A DNA stretch of 64,000 nt from Deefgea piscis (GCF_019665785.1 NZ_CP081149.1:1984001-2048000), one strand, 5' to 3'; numbered from the stretch's first letter, positions 34,987 to 44,459 are shown. Notes: a model not told the origin generated them from the sequence alone. Made by a program: numbers and translations.

Positions 34987-34990
34987 GGTT

Positions 34991-36460
34991 TTAAGCGTCC
35001 AAGCCTTGTTCAGCGAGCTCGGCGGCGCGGAGCACTGCACGGGCTTTGTTGAGTGTTTCTTGCCATTCGCTTTGCGGTACTGAATCGGCCACAATGCCGG
35101 CGCCGGCTTGCATATACAGCGTTTGGTTTTTAACCACTGCGGTGCGCAGCGCAATGGCGACGTCCATATCGCCGTTAAAGCCCAGATAACCGACTGCGCC
35201 GGAATAAACACCGCGTTTAGTCGGTTCCAACTCGTCAATGATTTCCATCGCCCGTACTTTGGGCGCGCCAGAAACGGTGCCCGCAGGGAAGGTGGCTTTA
35301 AGTACGTCAACCGCGCTGAGTTTGGGTTTGAGCTTGGCTTCGACGCTCGACACAATGTGCATCACGTGGGAGTAGCGCTCAACAATCATTTTGTCGACGA
35401 GTTTGACCGAGCCAGTTTGTGCCACGCGACCTGCGTCATTGCGGCCCAAGTCAATCAGCATCACGTGTTCGGCGATTTCTTTTTCGTCAGCGAGTAGCTC
35501 TTGCTCGAGCGCGAGATCTTCTGCGCGATCTTTGCCCCGAGTTCGCGTACCAGCAATGGGGCGCACAGTCACGGTGTCGTCTTCAAGTCGCACCAAAATT
35601 TCTGGCGACGCGCCAACAATTTGCATATCGCCAAAATCGTAATAAAACATATACGGCGATGGATTAATACTGCGCAAAGAGCGATATAAGGACATCGCCG
35701 AGGCGTGCATTGGCGCACTCATGCGTTGCGCTAGCACCACCTGCATCACATCGCCATCTTTGATGTAATCTTTGGCTTTGAGTACGGCCGCTTTAAACGG
35801 CGCTTCACCAAATTCAGACACCGGTACGCCCACATTGCCAGTCGGTAAAGAGAGCGCCATATTGGCCGGCTCACGTAATTTCATTCTTAATTCATGAATG
35901 CGTGCGCTGGCAGTGTCAAATGCGCCCGCTTGCTGCGGATCGGCGTACACCACTAAATACAGTTTGCCGCTCAAGTTATCGACCACGACGATTTCTTCAG
36001 AGAGTAATAACTGAATATCGGGCGCGCCAATCGGGTCGTCTTTCTGGCATTGCGCGAGTTTGCGCTCGATATAACGAATCGTTTCATAGCCAAAATAACC
36101 GACCAAACCGCCCATAAAACGTGGCAAGCCTTTGCTTGGTGGTGCTTTAAAGCGGGCTTGGTAGCTTTCGATAAAATCCAGTGGATTGCCATCATGCGTT
36201 TCAATGACCAGATCATCATGAATCAGCTCGGTGCGCATGCCGCATACTTTGATTCGGGTGCGCGCGGGTAAGCCAATAAATGAATAGCGACCAAATCGCT
36301 CACCACCGACGACCGATTCTAATAAATAAGAATACGGGCGATTGGCGAGTTTAAGGTACACCGATAGCGGGGTATCTAAATCAGCAAATAATTCTTGAAT
36401 CAGCGGAATGCGGTTAAAGCCTTGGCTGGCCAAGGCATCAAATTCGATGCGGGAAATCAT
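34991..36460 (-). CDS. trpE: Anthranilate synthase component I
   Basis: Makes anthranilate from chorismate and ammonia supplied by TrpG. 489 residues. The N-terminal [19 protein letters not shown] contains the LLES motif of the tryptophan feedback site. Catalytic blocks include [24 protein letters not shown] (G-T-R), [11 protein letters not shown], and [24 protein letters not shown] 36460 has GGAG eight bases before it; the frame stays open 62 codons further upstream, but that extension covers the leader region and is not family-like. It heads the trp operon behind a candidate attenuator. Confidence 0.96.
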   Translation of the reverse strand: MISRIEFDALASQGFNRIPLIQELFADLDTPLSVYLKLANRPYSYLLESVVGGERFGRYSFIGLPARTRIKVCGMRTELIHDDLVIETHDGNPLDFIESYQARFKAPPSKGLPRFMGGLVGYFGYETIRYIERKLAQCQKDDPIGAPDIQLLLSEEIVVVDNLSGKLYLVVYADPQQAGAFDTASARIHELRMKLREPANMALSLPTGNVGVPVSEFGEAPFKAAVLKAKDYIKDGDVMQVVLAQRMSAPMHASAMSLYRSLRSINPSPYMFYYDFGDMQIVGASPEILVRLEDDTVTVRPIAGTRTRGKDRAEDLALEQELLADEKEIAEHVMLIDLGRNDAGRVAQTGSVKLVDKMIVERYSHVMHIVSSVEAKLKPKLSAVDVLKATFPAGTVSGAPKVRAMEIIDELEPTKRGVYSGAVGYLGFNGDMDVAIALRTAVVKNQTLYMQAGAGIVADSVPQSEWQETLNKARAVLRAAELAEQGLDA

Positions 36461-36472
36461 GGGTGTTACTCC

Positions 36473-36517
36473 AAATAGAATAGAAGAAGGGCGTCTGCGC
36501 GCGAGATCAGCGACGCC
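36473..36517 (-). terminator. Candidate trp attenuator terminator
   Basis: On the minus strand GGCGTC (36517-36512) pairs with GACGCC (36495-36490) and is followed by a pyrimidine/T-rich run (CTTCTTCTATTCTATTT). The left arm lies within the last codons of the leader peptide, so ribosome position could affect folding. The stem is short (six pairs, 16-base loop), so it is a candidate only. Confidence 0.45.
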
Positions 36518-36566
36518 ATCGCCATTCAAAAATTTCGTATTGCTGCTGTGCGGAGTAAAAAGCCAT
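36507..36566 (-). CDS. trpL: Candidate trp leader peptide
   Basis: A 19-codon reading frame 47 bases upstream of trpE ends E-W-R-W-R-R followed by TGA. Two TGG tryptophan codons two positions apart, just before the stop and just before a stem-loop with a T-rich run, are the hallmark of transcription attenuation controlled by charged tRNA-Trp. It begins ATG GCT TTT TAC; the ribosome site is weak. It lies 33 bases downstream of the predicted transcription start. Too short for ordinary gene calling. The attenuation role is inference. Confidence 0.6.
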   Translation of the reverse strand: MAFYSAQQQYEIFEWRWRR

Positions 36567-36604
36567 GTGAATTGATATCTATTTAAATCGAGGAGTAAGC
36601 CCCA

Positions 36605-36633
36605 ATTGTGCGTGAACTGAACAATACCGTCAA
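36605..36633 (-). promoter_or_regulatory. Candidate trp operon promoter
   Basis: Read on the minus strand: TTGACG (36633-36628), a 17-base spacer, and CACAAT (36610-36605). The -35 box is near consensus, the -10 box is weaker. Transcription would start near 36598, giving a leader that contains the trpL frame. Confidence 0.5.
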
Positions 36634-36817
36634 ATTCACGCGCCATTGGTGTGACATTGCTTGATTGGTTTGCAAGCTACAGGCGTTAAATCCGCCAGTT
36701 ATGCCCAATTCAGGCGGTAAGCAGGAACAATAGTCAGCGATTTAAGTTGTTCATCACCCTCGATGTTCAAACTTGAATTCGCTGACGCTAGTGATGTGCT
36801 TGCCCGCACGTTGATGC
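36634..36817. other. Non-coding remainder of the 357-bp gph-trpE gap
   Basis: No gene on either strand. A decayed REP-like stretch may be present at about 36678-36720 (ACAGGCGTTAAATCCGCC and later AGGCGG), similar to the half-unit ACAGGCGTAACCCGCC in the REPIN at 32650. Nothing else stands out. Confidence 0.35.
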
Positions 36818-37483
36818 TTAAGCGAGATCGAGAAAGTCACATAAATCAGCAAAGCTATGAATTACCGCATCGGCATTGAGCGACTCAACGTCGCTGCCAT
36901 AACCATAACTCACCGCTAAAACTGGACAACCTGCCGCTCGGGCAGAAAGTACATCGTTGATTGAGTCGCCGACCATCAGCAATTGACTGGTGGGGACGTT
37001 TAATCGGCTGGCGGCATACAGTAGCGGATCAGCCGATGGTTTTTTATTGCTGACGGTGTCGCCCGCGACCACCACATCAAAATGCGTGTCGATGCCCATC
37101 TCGCGTAGCAAGGGTAGGGTAAAACGCTCTGGCTTATTGGTGACCAGTGCTAATGGGATTTGCCGCTCGCGTAGTAAATGTAAGGTGGCAAGCACTTTTG
37201 GGTAAAAGCGCGTTGCGATATGTAGTCCGGCAAGGTAGTGCGCATTAAAGCTCAGCATACCCTCACGCTGTATATCGCTACCAGTGTATTCTGCATCATG
37301 GCTGTCGGCCAATACCCTTGCTACTAAACTCGCCGCGCCATCGCCAACAAAGCTCGCCACGCGGTCACTTTCCAGTGGGGACAGCCCCGCGTCGGCACGG
37401 GCTAAATTGGCGGCACGGGCCAAGTCATGGATTGAATCGACTAAAGTGCCGTCAAGGTCAAATGCACAAGCAATAATACTCAT
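36818..37483 (-). CDS. gph: Phosphoglycolate phosphatase (HAD family)
   Basis: Dephosphorylates 2-phosphoglycolate. 221 residues. HAD motifs: FDLDGTLVDS (nucleophile aspartate), LVTNKPERFT (Thr/Asn motif II), lysine in SNKKPSADPLL, and VGDSINDVLSARAAG. ATG 37483 has GAGG five bases upstream and is preferred over the in-frame ATG at 37498. It lies downstream of rpe-arsC on the minus strand and upstream of trpE, a common betaproteobacterial order. Confidence 0.92.
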   Translation of the reverse strand: MSIIACAFDLDGTLVDSIHDLARAANLARADAGLSPLESDRVASFVGDGAASLVARVLADSHDAEYTGSDIQREGMLSFNAHYLAGLHIATRFYPKVLATLHLLRERQIPLALVTNKPERFTLPLLREMGIDTHFDVVVAGDTVSNKKPSADPLLYAASRLNVPTSQLLMVGDSINDVLSARAAGCPVLAVSYGYGSDVESLNADAVIHSFADLCDFLDLA

Positions 37484-37542
37484 TGAAGCCTCATTCATGT
37501 CTGCAAAAATCTAAGTCAAAAATCTGAATTGATCGTATCGAT

Positions 37543-37881
37543 TTACAAAATAGTGAGTAAACGCGCAAAAGGGCGGCCGATTGCTGCTTTGCCTTGGTGA
37601 ATTAAGATCGGCCGCTCGATCAACTGTGGGTGCGCAGCTAAGTGCGCGATAATCTGCGCTGCGCTTAATGCTCGCCCTTGGCATAACTCAGCCCAGAGCG
37701 GTTCTTTTTGCCGCACCAAATCCAGCGCAGCGATGTCGAGCATCGCCAATAAAGCCGTGATTTCATCGACGCTCAGCGCGTTATCAAGGTAAAGACGAAC
37801 GTCGGGTGTATACCCTAGTACACTTAGTTCGCTTAGGGCTTCGCGGCTTTTGCTACAGCGTGGATTGTGCAGCAGCTGCAT
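37543..37881 (-). CDS. ArsC/YfgD-family glutaredoxin-like reductase
   Basis: 112 residues. It opens LLHNPRCSKSREALS, with the single active cysteine and the R-E-x-L pattern of the ArsC (glutaredoxin-dependent) family, and keeps the arginine in the ERPILI segment. The shape fits the YfgD/ArsC-like branch, so arsenate reduction is possible but unproven; there are no other arsenic genes around. Its ATG shares a base with the rpe stop (TAATG), so it is translated with rpe. Confidence 0.82.
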   Translation of the reverse strand: MQLLHNPRCSKSREALSELSVLGYTPDVRLYLDNALSVDEITALLAMLDIAALDLVRQKEPLWAELCQGRALSAAQIIAHLAAHPQLIERPILIHQGKAAIGRPFARLLTIL

Positions 37882-38558
37882 TACGCCACCTTGGCCAGTT
37901 CGGCGCGCATTTGGTCAATGACGGTTTTGTAATCGGGCTGGCCATAAATGGCGGAACCCGCAACAAAGGTGTCGACCCCTGCGGCCGCACATGCGGCAAT
38001 ATTGTCAACTTTGACCCCGCCATCGATTTCCAGCCAAATTTCACGCCCTGTTTTGGCGGTATAGGCATCGATGAGTGCGCGGGCCTGCCGTGCTTTGACT
38101 AAAGTTTCGGCGATAAAGGATTGACCGCCATAACCGGGATTGACTGACATCAGCAAAATCATGTCAATTTTGTCCATTACGTAGTCAAGGTAATGCAGTG
38201 GGGTTGCCGGATTAAATACCAAGCCTGCTTTACAGCCCGACTCTTTAATTAAACCTAAAGAGCGATCAATATGCTCAGAGGCTTCGGGGTGAAAGGTAAT
38301 GATGTTGGCGCCCGCTTTGGCAAAGTCAGGGATAATGCGATCTACTGGCTTTACCATTAAATGCACATCAATCGGCGCGTCGGTCCATGGCCGGATGGCA
38401 TCGCAAACCAAAGGGCCTATGGTGAGATTAGGCACGTAATGGTTGTCCATCACATCAAAGTGAATGATGTCGGCGCCAGCAGCGATAACGTTTTTTACTT
38501 CTTCACCCAAACGGGCAAAGTCAGCCGATAAAATACTTGGGGCGATGCGATAAGTCAT
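37881..38558 (-). CDS. rpe: Ribulose-phosphate 3-epimerase
   Basis: Interconverts ribulose-5-phosphate and xylulose-5-phosphate. 225 residues. TIM-barrel motifs: [57 protein letters not shown]. The start at 38558 ([10 protein letters not shown]) is the family start; the in-frame ATG 33 bases upstream adds a hydrophobic non-family stretch. It is divergent from apaG. Confidence 0.96.
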   Translation of the reverse strand: MTYRIAPSILSADFARLGEEVKNVIAAGADIIHFDVMDNHYVPNLTIGPLVCDAIRPWTDAPIDVHLMVKPVDRIIPDFAKAGANIITFHPEASEHIDRSLGLIKESGCKAGLVFNPATPLHYLDYVMDKIDMILLMSVNPGYGGQSFIAETLVKARQARALIDAYTAKTGREIWLEIDGGVKVDNIAACAAAGVDTFVAGSAIYGQPDYKTVIDQMRAELAKVA

Positions 38559-38711
38559 AAATCCGGCTCCTAAGAAGGCAAAAATAGGCACTAGTAGGCT
38601 CTAGTGTGCCAGTTTAACGCGAAAACAAGATGACTTTGCTCAATATGCGTTCGCCGCGCTGGTAAACTGCCACATCGACCCGAACTATTGCAGACATACG
38701 GAGAAAACAAA

Positions 38712-39089
38712 TTGGAAGCCACTTACAAAATAAGCGTTACGGCTCGGCCGTTTTATCTCGCTGAGCAGTCCAATGAAAGCGCAGAGCAATACACTTTTGC
38801 GTATCAAATTACGATTACCAATGAAGGCAATGTACCCGCAAAATTAATGGCGCGGCATTGGGTGATTGAAGATGGCCAAGGTCAGAAACAAGAAGTTCGC
38901 GGTTTGGGTGTGGTCGGTGAACATCCTGAAATAGCACCCGGCGAGAGCTTTGAATACACCAGTGGCGTAACGCTCAATGCCCCGGTTGGCACCATGCGCG
39001 GTAGTTATCAAATGATGGCGGCTGATGGTACTGAATTTGAAGCCACGATTGCGCCATTTATTCTTTCTATGCCCCGGACACTGCATTAA
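38712..39089 (+). CDS. apaG: ApaG (CorD) family protein
   Basis: 125 residues, the usual ApaG length, with the fibronectin-III-like fold segments YTFAYQITITNEG, ARHWVIEDGQG, VRGLGVVGEHPEIAPGESFEYTSG and GSYQMMAADG. TTG 38712 is the likely start because CGGAG (38699-38703) lies eight bases upstream and the protein then begins at the family position (E-A-T-Y-K-I-S-V); TTG 38688 is the alternative. Role in divalent-ion/nucleotide metabolism is not well defined. Its TAA overlaps the next ATG (TAATG). Confidence 0.9.
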   Translation: MEATYKISVTARPFYLAEQSNESAEQYTFAYQITITNEGNVPAKLMARHWVIEDGQGQKQEVRGLGVVGEHPEIAPGESFEYTSGVTLNAPVGTMRGSYQMMAADGTEFEATIAPFILSMPRTLH

Positions 39090-40864
39090 TGACATCAACA
39101 GTAGAAAAAAACTTAAAACCACCACGTAAAGATTGGCAAACCTTATCCACTTTATTGCCTTACTTGATGCAATATAAGTTTCGGGTTTTTGCTGCCCTTA
39201 GCCTGCTGATTGCCGCAAAACTCGCCAATGTGTCGGTGCCTTTGGTGCTCAAAGATATTGTCGACCATCTGGATGTGCAAAATCAGGCCTTGGTGCTGCC
39301 ACTGACGTTGATTTTGGCGTATGGCGCACTGCGATTGAGTTCGGCGGTGTTTGGTGAAATGCGCGATGCAGTCTTTGCCAAAGTCACCCAAGGTGCAATT
39401 CGTCGAGTGGCCTTGCAGGTTTTTGAGCATTTGCATCGCTTGTCGTTGCGCTTTCATTTGGAGCGCCAAACTGGTGGCATGAGTCGCGATATCGATCGCG
39501 GCACCAAGGGGATTGCGTTTTTATTGAACTTTATGTTGTTCAATATTTTGCCAACCTTGGTTGAGATTGCTTTAGTCGCGGTGATTTTGCTTAAAAAATA
39601 CGATTGGTGGTTTGCCGCAGTCACGTTTGCAACGGTGGCGATTTATATCGCATTCACGCTGGGCGTCACCGAATGGCGAATGCGCTATCGCCGTGAAATG
39701 AATACCTTAGATTCCAATGCCAATACCCGGGCCATTGATAGTTTAATTAACTATGAAACCGTCAAATACTTCGGCAATGAGCGCTGGGAAGCCGAGCGCT
39801 ACGACGCCAGCATGCAGCAATGGGAAGGCGCGGCGGTGCGTAATCAGGTCTCTTTGTCGTTTTTAAACGCCGGGCAGGCGATCATTATTGCCGTAGGGGT
39901 GACGCTTTTGGTCGGTATGGCAGCCGACGGGGTGGTTAAAGGCACGATGACACTGGGCGATTTGGTTTTGGTGAATGCATTTTTATTGCAGTTGTATGCA
40001 CCATTGAATTTTTTGGGCTTTGTTTACCGCGAAATTAAGAATTCTTTAGCCGATATGGAAAAAATGTTTGGCTTAATGAGTAAAGGCGCTGAAATCAAAG
40101 ACAAACCCAATGCTCAAGCCTTACAAACCCCGAGCGCGGCCATTACCTTTTCACATGTTGATTTTGGCTATGAGCAAAATCGACAAATCTTGCAAGACAT
40201 TAGTTTTAGCATCCCTGCAGGGAAAACAGTCGCAGTGGTTGGTGCCAGTGGTGCGGGTAAATCGACCTTGTCGCGCTTGTTATATCGTTTTTATGATGTG
40301 AATTCGGGTGCAATCGAAATAAATGGTGTTGATCTGCGTGATTTAACGCAGGCTAGTTTGCGCTCGCACATTGGCATTGTGCCGCAAGATACCGTTTTGT
40401 TTAACGATACAATTTACTACAACATTGCTTACGGAAAGCCAACGGCGAGTCGTGATGAAGTGATTGAGGCGGCAAAATCAGCGCATATTTACGATTTTAT
40501 TATGGCTTTGCCCGAAGGTTTTGATACCACCGTCGGTGAGCGAGGTTTGAAATTGTCAGGTGGTGAAAAGCAAAGGGTAGCGATTGCGCGTACGGTGTTG
40601 AAAAACCCGCCAATCTTGATTTTTGATGAGGCCACCAGTGCGCTCGACTCTCATACCGAGAAGGCGATTCAGGCTGAATTAAAAGCGATTTCTCTAAATC
40701 GAACGACTTTAGTCGTAGCGCATCGCTTGTCGACGATTTCGGATGCTGATGAAATTTTGGTGATGCGTGATGGCTGCATTGTTGAGCGTGGCAATCATCG
40801 TAAATTGCTGGCTTTGGATGGTGTTTATGCCCAAATGTGGGCGTTGCAGTTGAGTGCAGAGTAA
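39089..40864 (+). CDS. Atm1/HMT-type ABC exporter (fused membrane and ATPase domains)
   Basis: 591 residues. Six transmembrane helices occupy about 20-320 with the Atm1-family ERQTGGMSRDIDRGTKGI and YETVKYFGNERWEAERYD. The ATPase has Walker A GASGAGKS near 386, signature LSGGEKQR, Walker B ILIFDEATSALD and the H-loop VVAHRLSTI. Bacterial Atm1 relatives export glutathione-linked compounds and metals; the E-R-Y-D and Y-E-T-V-K-Y motifs fit that branch. Translationally coupled to apaG. Confidence 0.9.
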   Translation: MTSTVEKNLKPPRKDWQTLSTLLPYLMQYKFRVFAALSLLIAAKLANVSVPLVLKDIVDHLDVQNQALVLPLTLILAYGALRLSSAVFGEMRDAVFAKVTQGAIRRVALQVFEHLHRLSLRFHLERQTGGMSRDIDRGTKGIAFLLNFMLFNILPTLVEIALVAVILLKKYDWWFAAVTFATVAIYIAFTLGVTEWRMRYRREMNTLDSNANTRAIDSLINYETVKYFGNERWEAERYDASMQQWEGAAVRNQVSLSFLNAGQAIIIAVGVTLLVGMAADGVVKGTMTLGDLVLVNAFLLQLYAPLNFLGFVYREIKNSLADMEKMFGLMSKGAEIKDKPNAQALQTPSAAITFSHVDFGYEQNRQILQDISFSIPAGKTVAVVGASGAGKSTLSRLLYRFYDVNSGAIEINGVDLRDLTQASLRSHIGIVPQDTVLFNDTIYYNIAYGKPTASRDEVIEAAKSAHIYDFIMALPEGFDTTVGERGLKLSGGEKQRVAIARTVLKNPPILIFDEATSALDSHTEKAIQAELKAISLNRTTLVVAHRLSTISDADEILVMRDGCIVERGNHRKLLALDGVYAQMWALQLSAE

Positions 40865-41001
40865 GCAACGCATTGTTTCTTACAAAATCATATACAGTAA
40901 AGCCCTAGCCATTTTGGGTTTGTTGTTAAAAATCAAACGCCAATCAGAATGTAAGGTTTTTATGTAAATTTGTCACAGTTTTATTTATGCGAATCACGTG
41001 T

Positions 41002-41050
41002 AATAGCGCCCACATCGACTACATACTGTACGTCAGTGTGTGGCGCTATT
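41002..41050 (+). promoter_or_regulatory. Leader hairpin before the serine transporter
   Basis: AATAGCGCC (41002-41010) pairs with GGCGCTATT (41042-41050), extended by ACA/TGT, with an inner ACTG/CAGT hairpin. It ends just before the ribosome site GGGGG of the transporter, so it could act as a terminator/attenuator (ATTATTTT follows) or control translation. Confidence 0.5.
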
Positions 41051-41066
41051 ATTTTGGGGGTTGCAT

Positions 41067-42302
41067 ATGTCGTTAGATCGTAAAGATTGGGAATGGGTAT
41101 TGACGTGCTTCGGAACAGCAGTAGGGGCTGGGATCTTATACCTCCCTATCCGAGCTGGTTTGGGTGGGATTTGGCCGATGTTGATTTTAACGGCAATTAT
41201 TTTCCCAATTACGTTTGTTGCGCATCGTGGGATTACGCGGGTTGTGGCATCGTGCCCTAAGCCAACAGACATTATTGGCGCAGTTGAATATGACCTTGGT
41301 CGTAATGTCGGGTTTGCTGTTTCTATTCTTTACTTCTTGTCTATTGTGACCATCTGTGTGGGCTATGCCACAGGTGTGACCAATATCGTAGAGTCTTTCT
41401 TACACAATCAATTGGGCGTTGTCGGTACGTCACGCACCGTGCTGACTTTTTTGCTCTTGGCTGGTTTGACCGGTGTCATTTTGGCTGGTGAAAAATTCAT
41501 GGTTCGCATTACGTCGATGATGACGTTTCCGTTGATCATTATGCTAGCTGGTTTGTCGATTTATATGATTCCACAATGGAATACAGCGATTTTAAGCGCG
41601 CCGTTTGAGGTGGGTGATGTGTTTAAAAATATGCTGTTATTGTTCCCAGTGTTAGTTTTTGCGATGAATTTTTCGCCAGTTTGCTCAACACTAGCAGCTT
41701 CGTATCGTTCGCAATATGCTGCTGATGAAGCCGTAAAACGCACCGATGGCATTATCAAATGGACTTCATTGATTTTGTTGGTTTTTGTGATGTTCTTTGT
41801 GTTTTCGATGGTGTTGGCGACGTCACCTGAAGTGTTGGCGGCATCACAAGCGAAAAACGTTGATATTTTGACAACGGTGTCTTTAATAGTTTCGCAGCCA
41901 TTCTTGCAATATTTGATTCCACTGATTGCGTTTTTAGCCATTGCTAGCTCGTATTTTGGTCATTTTGTCGGTACCCGTGAAGGTTTGGTGGGGATTACGA
42001 CTCGAGTGATGACTTGGAATAATCCAGCAGCAGAAGCAAATTTAAATCTTAAAAAAATCAATATGATCGTGACCATTGTCATGATGATTGGTCTTTGGTT
42101 CTTGGCGGTTTACAACCCACCAATTCTAAAAATCATCGGCGCTTTGTCGGCACCAATTATTGCGATTTATGCGTACTTGATGCCTGTGATGTTGATGAAA
42201 CGAATTCCGCGTTTGTTTATCTATCAATCAAAAACCGCTGGATTTATCTTTGTGATGGGTTTGGTCGGTATTGTTGGTGATTTTGTCGGTAGTTATTTGT
42301 AA
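41067..42302 (+). CDS. sdaC: Serine/threonine transporter, HAAAP family (SdaC-like)
   Basis: 411 residues with eleven predicted transmembrane helices. WEWVLTCFGTAVGAGILYLPIRAGLGG is the amino-acid/hydroxy-acid transporter signature; ACG/SPVCSTLAASYR and GHFVGTREGL follow the SdaC pattern. Proton-coupled serine uptake is inferred from family and from the downstream serine dehydratase gene. ATG 41067 follows GGGGG; an earlier ATG at 41040 lies in the leader hairpin. Confidence 0.9.
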   Translation: MSLDRKDWEWVLTCFGTAVGAGILYLPIRAGLGGIWPMLILTAIIFPITFVAHRGITRVVASCPKPTDIIGAVEYDLGRNVGFAVSILYFLSIVTICVGYATGVTNIVESFLHNQLGVVGTSRTVLTFLLLAGLTGVILAGEKFMVRITSMMTFPLIIMLAGLSIYMIPQWNTAILSAPFEVGDVFKNMLLLFPVLVFAMNFSPVCSTLAASYRSQYAADEAVKRTDGIIKWTSLILLVFVMFFVFSMVLATSPEVLAASQAKNVDILTTVSLIVSQPFLQYLIPLIAFLAIASSYFGHFVGTREGLVGITTRVMTWNNPAAEANLNLKKINMIVTIVMMIGLWFLAVYNPPILKIIGALSAPIIAIYAYLMPVMLMKRIPRLFIYQSKTAGFIFVMGLVGIVGDFVGSYL

Positions 42303-42339
42303 TTTGTACCGATACTAAATCAGTTGGTTTTGATTTGCT

Positions 42340-42380
42340 GGATCAGTCGGGCTCATCGCTCGCCTGATCCATTTTATTTA
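42340..42380 (+). terminator. Terminator or attenuator between sdaC and sdaA
   Basis: GGATCAGTCGGGC (42340-42352) pairs with GCTCGCCTGATCC (42358-42370) with two mismatches, around TCATC, followed by ATTTTATTTA. It may reduce read-through into sdaA. Confidence 0.7.
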
Positions 42381-42415
42381 TCAGTTAGTGGCGATCCTGC
42401 TAACGGGAGTGAATG

Positions 42416-43783
42416 ATGTTAAGTGTTTTTGATTTATTTAAAATTGGTATTGGCCCATCGAGTTCACATACAGTGGGGCCGATGGTCGCGGCAAAAACGT
42501 TTGTTGATGATTTGCTCGCGCAAGGAAAAATGCTACAAGTGCGTCGGGTATCCGTTGATTTTTACGGCTCTTTAGCCTTAACAGGCGAGGGGCATGGCTC
42601 TGTTAGTGCCGCTTTGGTTGGTCTAGAGGGTGATACCCCTAAGTTTGTTGAACCAGAACGCGTTGGTTTACGTTTTCAGCAACTTAAAGAAAGTGATGCG
42701 CAGTTGTTGATCGCGGGGACGCACCCGATTGCTTTTGATTTTCAGCGTGATGTTCAGTTGCATAAGCATCTGTTTTTAAAGCAGCATTCCAACGGTATTC
42801 GTTTCCGTGCTTTTGATGCCGATGATGTTGAGTTGGCCAATGATGTGTTCTTTTCGGTTGGTGGCGGCTTTGTAGTGAGCGAGGCTGAGTTTGGTCAGAC
42901 TCGTGAATCTGCGACAGTGCCGTTTCCGTTTAAAAATGCCGCAGATCTATTGGTTCATTGCCGTACACAAGGCAAGTCCATTGCTCAAATCATGATGGCC
43001 AATGAGCTGGCGACTCAATCTGAAGTAACCGTACGCGCTCAGTTATTGGAAATCGCCAATGTGATGCAGCAGTGCATTCATAATGGCTGTACTCGTGAGG
43101 GTGAGTTGCCTGGCGGCTATCACGTAAAACGTCGAGCACCAGGCATTTTCCGCAAAATGGTTGGCATGCAGCTAACGGGTCGGGCTGATTTTATGTTGTG
43201 GCCAATGATTTATGCGATTGCCGTTTCAGAAGAAAACGCCAGTGGCGGGCGAATTGTAACGGCTCCGACTAATGGTGCCGCAGGGATTATCCCCGCAGTA
43301 TTGCAGTATTATCGCAATTTTACGCCTAACGCTAATGATGCTGGTGTGGTGGATTTTTTGCTAACGGCCGCTGCGATTGGCATGTTGTATAAAATGAATG
43401 CATCTATTTCTGGCGCTGAAGTGGGGTGTCAAGGTGAAGTGGGCGTGGCGTGTTCCATGGCTGCTGGTGCATATTGTGCGGTACTGGGTGGCACTTTAGA
43501 GCAAGTTGAAAATGCCGCTGAAATTGGTATGGAGCATCATCTTGGACTGACGTGTGATCCTGTTGGTGGCTTGGTGCAAATTCCGTGTGTTGAGCGCAAT
43601 GGGGTTGCTGCTGAAAAAGCGATTAAAGTCGCACAATTGGCGCTGATGGAAAACGGCGAGCATAAGGTGAGTTTGGACGAAGTCATTGCGACGATGTACC
43701 GCACGGGCATGGATATGCATAATATCTATAAGGAAACATCTTTGGGTGGTTTGGCGCTGACGGTGGGAGTGCCGGCGTGTTAA
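42416..43783 (+). CDS. sdaA: L-serine ammonia-lyase (iron-sulfur)
   Basis: Deaminates L-serine to pyruvate using a [4Fe-4S] cluster. 455 residues, the single-chain form like E. coli SdaA. The start [22 protein letters not shown], the alpha-domain [23 protein letters not shown], and cysteines in [33 protein letters not shown] and the final A-C are present. GGGAG precedes ATG 42416 by six bases (ATG 42413 is too close). It works with SdaC to use serine as a carbon source. Confidence 0.95.
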   Translation: MLSVFDLFKIGIGPSSSHTVGPMVAAKTFVDDLLAQGKMLQVRRVSVDFYGSLALTGEGHGSVSAALVGLEGDTPKFVEPERVGLRFQQLKESDAQLLIAGTHPIAFDFQRDVQLHKHLFLKQHSNGIRFRAFDADDVELANDVFFSVGGGFVVSEAEFGQTRESATVPFPFKNAADLLVHCRTQGKSIAQIMMANELATQSEVTVRAQLLEIANVMQQCIHNGCTREGELPGGYHVKRRAPGIFRKMVGMQLTGRADFMLWPMIYAIAVSEENASGGRIVTAPTNGAAGIIPAVLQYYRNFTPNANDAGVVDFLLTAAAIGMLYKMNASISGAEVGCQGEVGVACSMAAGAYCAVLGGTLEQVENAAEIGMEHHLGLTCDPVGGLVQIPCVERNGVAAEKAIKVAQLALMENGEHKVSLDEVIATMYRTGMDMHNIYKETSLGGLALTVGVPAC

Positions 43784-43805
43784 GCCAATAACAAGAGGCA
43801 AGCAG

Positions 43806-44267
43806 ATGCAAAAAGTGCTGATGATTTGTACCGGTAATATTTGCCGCAGCCCGACGGCGGACGGTGTGTTGCGACATAAAGTGCTGTCGCAGCATTTGGC
43901 GGGGCAAATTGAAGTCGATTCCGCTGGAACGCAAAGTTATCATGTGGGTGAGGCGCCCGATCGTCGCGCGCAAAAACATGCTTTACACCGAGGTTATGAT
44001 TTATCTTCTTTACGCGCTAGGCAAGTGAATGCCATGGATTTTGCTGAGTATGATTTGATTTTAGCGATGGATAAAAGTCACCTAGCTTACTTGAAACAGC
44101 ATTGTCCAGTTGCTCATCAGCATAAGCTGCGCTTATTTATGACTTTTGCGACTCAATCGACTGAACGTGAGGTGCCTGATCCTTATTACGGTGGGGATGC
44201 GGGTTTTGAGTTGGTGCTTGATTTGATTGAAGATGCATGCGACGGTATTTTGCAATCTCTGCGTTAG
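43806..44267 (+). CDS. Low-molecular-weight protein tyrosine phosphatase
   Basis: 153 residues. The P-loop CTGNICRSPTADGVL starts near residue 8 and the general-acid loop reads DPYYGG near 123; DSAGTQSYHVGEAPDRRA is typical of the cytoplasmic LMW-PTP group. No tyrosine kinase or polysaccharide genes are nearby, so it is a housekeeping type rather than a capsule Wzb. It follows sdaA by 22 bases and probably shares its transcript. Confidence 0.92.
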   Translation: MQKVLMICTGNICRSPTADGVLRHKVLSQHLAGQIEVDSAGTQSYHVGEAPDRRAQKHALHRGYDLSSLRARQVNAMDFAEYDLILAMDKSHLAYLKQHCPVAHQHKLRLFMTFATQSTEREVPDPYYGGDAGFELVLDLIEDACDGILQSLR

Positions 44268-44282
44268 CGGGTAAACCCCGAT

Positions 44283-44312
44283 TTGCACTTAGGCCATAAA
44301 AAGCATTAAAAT
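44283..44312 (+). promoter_or_regulatory. Candidate promoter of the manganese riboswitch transcript
   Basis: TTGCAC (44283-44288), an 18-base spacer and TAAAAT (44307-44312) lie just upstream of the riboswitch and fit a sigma-70 promoter. Confidence 0.55.
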
Positions 44313-44315
44313 GCC

Positions 44316-44455
44316 GCCTTACCCTTCGGGGGAGTAGTCGCCTGCCTGAGTTTAGGTCTATTGCCTAAGCGTTTGAGCAGGGTCTGTGTCAACATATTTG
44401 CAGCTGAGCGCATGGCATAGATAGCGAGCTTTTTGCTTCGCCTGACGAGACCTGA
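44316..44455 (+). promoter_or_regulatory. yybP-ykoY (Mn2+) riboswitch aptamer
   Basis: The leader contains the conserved pieces of the yybP-ykoY family in order: a GGGGGAGTAG strand (44328-44337), a TCAACATA loop (44389-44396), and the closing GACGAGACCT (44444-44453), with intervening helices such as GCCT...GGGC. The class binds Mn2+ and turns on manganese efflux genes. The downstream gene is a GDT1/UPF0016 exporter, as expected. Confidence 0.85.
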
Positions 44456-44459
44456 AGTT

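Noticed and set aside
36461..36646. 62-codon in-frame extension of trpE
   Set aside because: It lies over the predicted promoter leader and trpL, has no family similarity, and ATG 36460 has its own GGAG site.
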